Shown here one piece after another: positions 6,359 to 9,051 of a DNA stretch of 9,051 nt (within the stretch, counting starts at the first letter, position 1; every line of letters starts with the position of its first letter). The DNA is from Opitutales bacterium. Its GTDB lineage: Bacteria > Verrucomicrobiota > Verrucomicrobiia > Opitutales > T3Sed10-336. The stretch is from the NCBI GenBank assembly GCA_007132315.1, contig SLOW01000196.1, positions 1 to 9,051 on the forward strand, given 5' to 3'. The notes under the pieces are model-generated. The model had not been told where the DNA came from and did not search any database. It saw only the letters and a list, made by a program, of their open reading frames with translations. Both the position numbers and the translations under genes were made by a program.

Positions 6359-6935
6359 TGTCGATTTCCGTGCGCCCAGCGCTCGATTGCCCGGCCGGGC
6401 TCGAATCGGCGCCCGCGGAGGTTTCTCCTTCCCGCGAGAAAATTCGCTTCCTCAGTAGGGCCTTTCCACGGGAAAGCCGCGACATCACCGTGCCTGTTGG
6501 AATCTCGAGCAGGGCGGCGATTTCTTTGTAGGTCATATCCTCGAGATAAAAGAGACTCAACGGAGCCCGGTACACCTCGTCGATTTCCGCGAGCATATCC
6601 AGAAGCGCCGACGCGTCCGTCCGGTCCACCACTTCGGCCGGAACGGAGTGCCGTTCCTCGCCGGCGGGCGTGTCGTCGATTGAAAAGATATTCTTGCTCT
6701 GTCGGTTCCATTTGAGAAATTCGCGGTAAAGTGTGGTGAACAACCAGGATTTGACCTTGCTCGCGTCCCTGAGCGTGTGACCCTTCTCCGCCCAGCGACT
6801 GAACGTTTGTTGTGTCAAGTCCCATGCGTCCGCCTCGTTGCCGCTCAAACTGTAGGCAAATCGGTACAGTGAAGCATAATAGTCATCCACCAATTTTTCA
6901 AAATCGATGGTGTCATTGGTGGTACGAGATCTCAT
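6345..6935 (-). CDS. ECF-type RNA polymerase sigma factor
   Basis: 196 residues with the two-domain ECF plan. Sigma region 2 covers about 11-78 (FEKLVDDYYASLYRFAYSL, DAWDLTQQTFSRWAEK, VKSWLFTTLYREFLKW), and region 4 covers about 108-165 with a helix-turn-helix (MTYKEIAALLEIPTGTVMSR, LSRGKALLRKRI). There is no region 1.1 or 3. It directs core RNA polymerase to a specific promoter set in response to a signal, probably sensed by the membrane protein encoded by the overlapping downstream gene. After region 4 there is an unusual low-complexity Ser/Ala/Gly tail of about 25 residues that overlaps the next gene. The ATG at 6935 has no clear Shine-Dalgarno sequence. Regulon and stimulus cannot be read from the window. 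Confidence 0.92.
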   Translation of the reverse strand: MRSRTTNDTIDFEKLVDDYYASLYRFAYSLSGNEADAWDLTQQTFSRWAEKGHTLRDASKVKSWLFTTLYREFLKWNRQSKNIFSIDDTPAGEERHSVPAEVVDRTDASALLDMLAEIDEVYRAPLSLFYLEDMTYKEIAALLEIPTGTVMSRLSRGKALLRKRIFSREGETSAGADSSPAGQSSAGRTEIDNEQG

Positions 6936-7035
6936 CCGGGTCTTTTATTCCGTCCGGGAGGCGGTTTTTGTGTCCGGCACGGCCAAGGTTCGTTATTGCG
7001 AAGGCTTGTATGAAACTCAAGTCAAGACTGCCGAC
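6936..7035 (-). promoter_or_regulatory. Intergenic region upstream of the sigma gene, possible promoter
   Basis: 100 bases between the queA stop and the sigma start. On the minus strand, TTGACT (7025-7020) overlapping TTGAGT (7020-7015) could be a -35 element, with CAATAAC near 7000-6990 as a poor -10 element. No terminator hairpin with a T tract follows queA, so read-through into the sigma gene is possible. Confidence 0.3.
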
Positions 7036-8130
7036 TCACAGGATCAACATAGCGTCCCCGTAGCTGTAAAAGCGGTAGCGCCGCGCGACCGCTTCGGCGT
7101 ACAGCTGCTTCAGCCACGCCACGCCGCGGGTGTCGCCGGGCGAGAGAAAGGCCGCCACCAGGCAGAGCAAAGTCGAGCGAGGCAGGTGAAAATTGGTGAC
7201 CATGATGTCCGTCAACTCGAACCGAGCCGGGGGATACAGGAAAAGGTCCGCTTCCACCGCGTAATTTCCGCCGGGCGCCGGCGGCGATGTGTGACGTCGC
7301 CGGGCGTAGTCCTCGAGGGTGCGGACGGTTGTGGTGCCGATCGCCACCCGGGGGCCGGGAGCTTCGGCGTCCAGGATTCGCCGCGTCGCTTCGGGGATTT
7401 CGTAGAACTCCCTGTGTATCCGGTGTTCGGCGATGCGATCGGTCTTGATCGGCTGGAACGTGCCCGCTCCCACGTGCAAGGTGATTTCCCAGGCGTGCAG
7501 GCCCCGTTGGGCCAGCGCCTGCAGGAGGTCGGGGGTGAAGTGCAGGCCCGCGGTCGGCGCGGCGGCCGCCACCCGACGACCGGGATCGGCGTACACGGTT
7601 TCGTAGCGCTCGCGGTCCATTACCTTGCGGGGGTCGTCGCGTTGCCGCCGGATGTATGGAGGCAGGGGGATCTCGCCCAGCCGGTTCGCCAGTTCCGGGA
7701 CCGAGGCGTCGCGCTCCAGCGAAAAGGCGACCAGGCGCTCACCCCGATCGAGCGGGCGCACGACTTCGGCCCGGTACTCGCCGTCGATCCCGAACGCGGT
7801 TCCCGGTGGGAGTTTCTTGCCGGGCTTGAGCAGGCAGCGCCACTGGCCCGGCTCGGCCCCGGGTCCCAGAAGCAGGCACTCGACGGCTCCGCCGGTCGGA
7901 CGAAACCCGTGCAGCCTGGCGGGCAGCACGCTGGCGTTGTTGCGGAACAGGCCGGCGTTCCGCGGAAGCAGATCGACGATCTCACGGAAGCGCCGGTGGC
8001 CGACTTCGCCGGTTTTCCGGTCCACGACGAACAGGCGCGCGTCGTCGCGTTCGGGAACCGGTTCCTGGGCGATGAGTTCTTCCGGGAGCGGAAAGTCGAA
8101 TTGACGCGTGTCCAGGGCACCCTCCGTCAT
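7036..8130 (-). CDS. queA: S-adenosylmethionine:tRNA ribosyltransferase-isomerase QueA
   Basis: 364 residues, slightly longer than the usual 340-355. QueA transfers and isomerises the ribosyl part of SAM onto 7-aminomethyl-7-deazaguanine in tRNA, making epoxyqueuosine in the cytoplasm. Family blocks are present in order: FPLPEELIAQEPVPERDDARL, GEIPLPPYIRR (152-162), DRERYETVYA, AAAAPTAGLHFT (188-199), LHVGAGTFQPI (218-228), GTTTVRTLEDYA (265-276), VTNFHLPRSTLLCLVAAF (311-328) and YRFYSYGDAMLI (352-363). The usual LxxNDTRVxxARLxG block reads FRNNASVLPARLHG (62-75), so the Asp and Thr/Arg positions differ. The start is fixed by an ATGA overlap with the recombinase stop and a strong AGGAGG seven bases upstream. 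No other queuosine gene is in the window. Confidence 0.97.
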   Translation of the reverse strand: MTEGALDTRQFDFPLPEELIAQEPVPERDDARLFVVDRKTGEVGHRRFREIVDLLPRNAGLFRNNASVLPARLHGFRPTGGAVECLLLGPGAEPGQWRCLLKPGKKLPPGTAFGIDGEYRAEVVRPLDRGERLVAFSLERDASVPELANRLGEIPLPPYIRRQRDDPRKVMDRERYETVYADPGRRVAAAAPTAGLHFTPDLLQALAQRGLHAWEITLHVGAGTFQPIKTDRIAEHRIHREFYEIPEATRRILDAEAPGPRVAIGTTTVRTLEDYARRRHTSPPAPGGNYAVEADLFLYPPARFELTDIMVTNFHLPRSTLLCLVAAFLSPGDTRGVAWLKQLYAEAVARRYRFYSYGDAMLIL

Positions 8131-9051
8131 GGAGATTCCTCCTTCTCCGGGGGTGCCAGGGCGTTGCGGGGATGAAACCGTTCGTGTCCGGTGAGAATGC
8201 GCCGGGAATCGACTGCGGTGTAGATTTGAGTGGTCGCGATGTCACTGTGGCCGAGGAGTTCCTGGATAGCCCGGAGATCCGCGCCGCCGCTGAGCAGGTG
8301 GGTGGCGAACGAGTGGCGCAGCAGGTGCGGCTTGACCGGTTTGTCGATCCCGGCCGCGCGGGCGTGTCGCCGGATCAGGACCCAGATGGTCTTGCGCGAG
8401 ATCGGCAGGCCGCGTTCGCTCAGGAAAACCGCGCTTCCGGTCTTTGCCTTGATGAAGGCCGGCCGGCCGGAGGCGAGGTAACGTTCCAGGGCGTCGATCG
8501 CCTTGGCTCCCACGGGTACCACGCGTTCCTTGGAGCCTTTCCCGTACACGCGGACGAGGCCGTTCTCGAGGTCGAGTTGTTGCAGCGTCAACGAACAGAG
8601 CTCCGTCACTCGCAGCCCGCTGGCGTAAAAGAGCTCCAGAAAAGCCCGGTCGCGCAGCCCGTAGGGTTTGGCGGGGTTGGGAGCTTCCAGGAGCCTCTCC
8701 ACTTCGCGCGCGGTCAGCGAGCCGGGAAGGCGGCGGGTGAGTTTCGGCGAGGAGAGCAGTTCGGTCATATCGTTTTCCAGGATCCGCTCCCGGATCAGGT
8801 GACGGGCGAACACGCGCAGCGCGGTCAGTTTTCGCGCCAGGCTGCTGACGGCGTATCCCGCTTCACTGAGCGAATAGATCCAGTCGGTCAGATGGTGGGG
8901 AGCCGTCTCCCGCCAGCCGTTGAGCTTCTTTCTTTTCAGGAATCCGGCGCAGCCCGCCAGGTCGTTCCGGTAACCGGCGACGGTGTGCGGCGAGAGGCCT
9001 TTCTCCAATTCCAGGTAAGCGAGGAAGCTCTCGATTTCCTCGAAGAACTCC
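8127..9051 (-). CDS. xerD: XerD-like tyrosine site-specific recombinase (5' end outside window)
   Basis: 307 complete codons are visible and the frame is open to the window edge, so the start lies beyond 9051. The extreme visible residues EFFEEIESFLAYLELEKGLS already match the XerC/D N-terminus, which rules out the internal TTG at 9008 as the start. Counting from that TTG, the catalytic set is complete: Arg133 (SGLRVTEL), Lys157 (GKGSKERVVP), His228 and Arg231 (HLLRHSFATHLL), His254 (LLGHSDIATT) and nucleophile Tyr263 (QIYTAVD). Their spacing equals that of E. coli XerD within one residue. The HSDIATTQIYT wording favours XerD over XerC. It would resolve chromosome dimers at dif together with XerC and FtsK. 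No dif site, integrase-type DNA-binding extension or mobile gene is nearby, so a phage or integron integrase is unlikely. It is cotranscribed with queA. Confidence 0.93.
   Translation of the reverse strand, partial: EFFEEIESFLAYLELEKGLSPHTVAGYRNDLAGCAGFLKRKKLNGWRETAPHHLTDWIYSLSEAGYAVSSLARKLTALRVFARHLIRERILENDMTELLSSPKLTRRLPGSLTAREVERLLEAPNPAKPYGLRDRAFLELFYASGLRVTELCSLTLQQLDLENGLVRVYGKGSKERVVPVGAKAIDALERYLASGRPAFIKAKTGSAVFLSERGLPISRKTIWVLIRRHARAAGIDKPVKPHLLRHSFATHLLSGGADLRAIQELLGHSDIATTQIYTAVDSRRILTGHERFHPRNALAPPEKEESP
8138..8143 (-). promoter_or_regulatory. Strong ribosome binding site of queA
   Basis: AGGAGG lies seven bases before the queA ATG, inside the end of the recombinase gene. It is the best Shine-Dalgarno sequence in the window and fixes the queA start at the ATGA overlap. 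Confidence 0.85.

Noticed and set aside
5507..6715. A 402-residue plus-strand frame
   Set aside because: It begins inside the CBS gene in another frame and lies antisense to the sigma/anti-sigma pair. No domain is visible.
6907..8175. A 422-residue plus-strand frame
   Set aside because: It is antisense to queA, whose family motifs are unmistakable on the minus strand.
9006..9008. TTG as the start of the recombinase
   Set aside because: The frame continues upstream with residues typical of the XerD N-terminus to the window edge.
8127..9051. Recombinase as evidence of a mobile element or integron
   Set aside because: Motif wording and spacing fit housekeeping XerD, it is coupled to queA, and no attachment sites, cassettes or phage genes are visible.

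Overview
The window is high-GC bacterial chromosomal DNA, densely packed with genes, most on the minus strand. Housekeeping genes (queA, a xerD-like recombinase) sit beside an ECF sigma factor with a membrane partner, a DUF1573 protein, and a secreted subtilase with LamG and Ig-like domains. This mix, the type of membrane regulator behind the sigma factor, and the lineage-like wording of QueA (NNASV, AAAAPTAGLHF) suggest Verrucomicrobiota, perhaps Opitutae. That assignment is inference from remembered families; no rRNA gene is present to confirm it.

Layout. (1) Positions 1-3897, minus strand: a three-gene chain of membrane-anchored rhodanese, MauE/DoxX-type membrane protein and large S8 serine protease. 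The genes are joined by 4-base start/stop overlaps (ATGA, then GTGA). The protease runs off the left edge. (2) 3898-4186: divergent intergenic region with several inverted repeats. (3) 4187-5591, plus strand: an exported DUF1573 protein, then a 286-base gap, then a stand-alone two-CBS-domain protein. (4) 5606-6935, minus strand: an ECF-type sigma factor followed by an overlapping gene for a single-pass membrane protein, probably its anti-sigma factor. This pair converges on the CBS gene with only 14 bases between, including a run of nine G. (5) 7036-9051, minus strand: a XerD-like tyrosine recombinase (5' end outside the window) overlapping queA by ATGA, with a strong Shine-Dalgarno sequence for queA.

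How it fits together. The products of the rhodanese, MauE-like, protease and DUF1573 genes all carry N-terminal or internal membrane/export signals. Predicted topology puts the rhodanese cysteine and the MauE CGC pair on the same, periplasmic side, so this may be an envelope thiol or sulfur-relay module co-expressed with a protease. The sigma/anti-sigma pair is a separate signalling unit. queA and xerD are ordinary housekeeping genes.

The high GC content produces many long antisense open frames, and these were discarded. I see no tRNA, rRNA, CRISPR array, insertion sequence or phage gene. Nothing here is clearly a wholly new system; the envelope redox/protease cluster and the sigma-partner protein are the parts most worth a second look.
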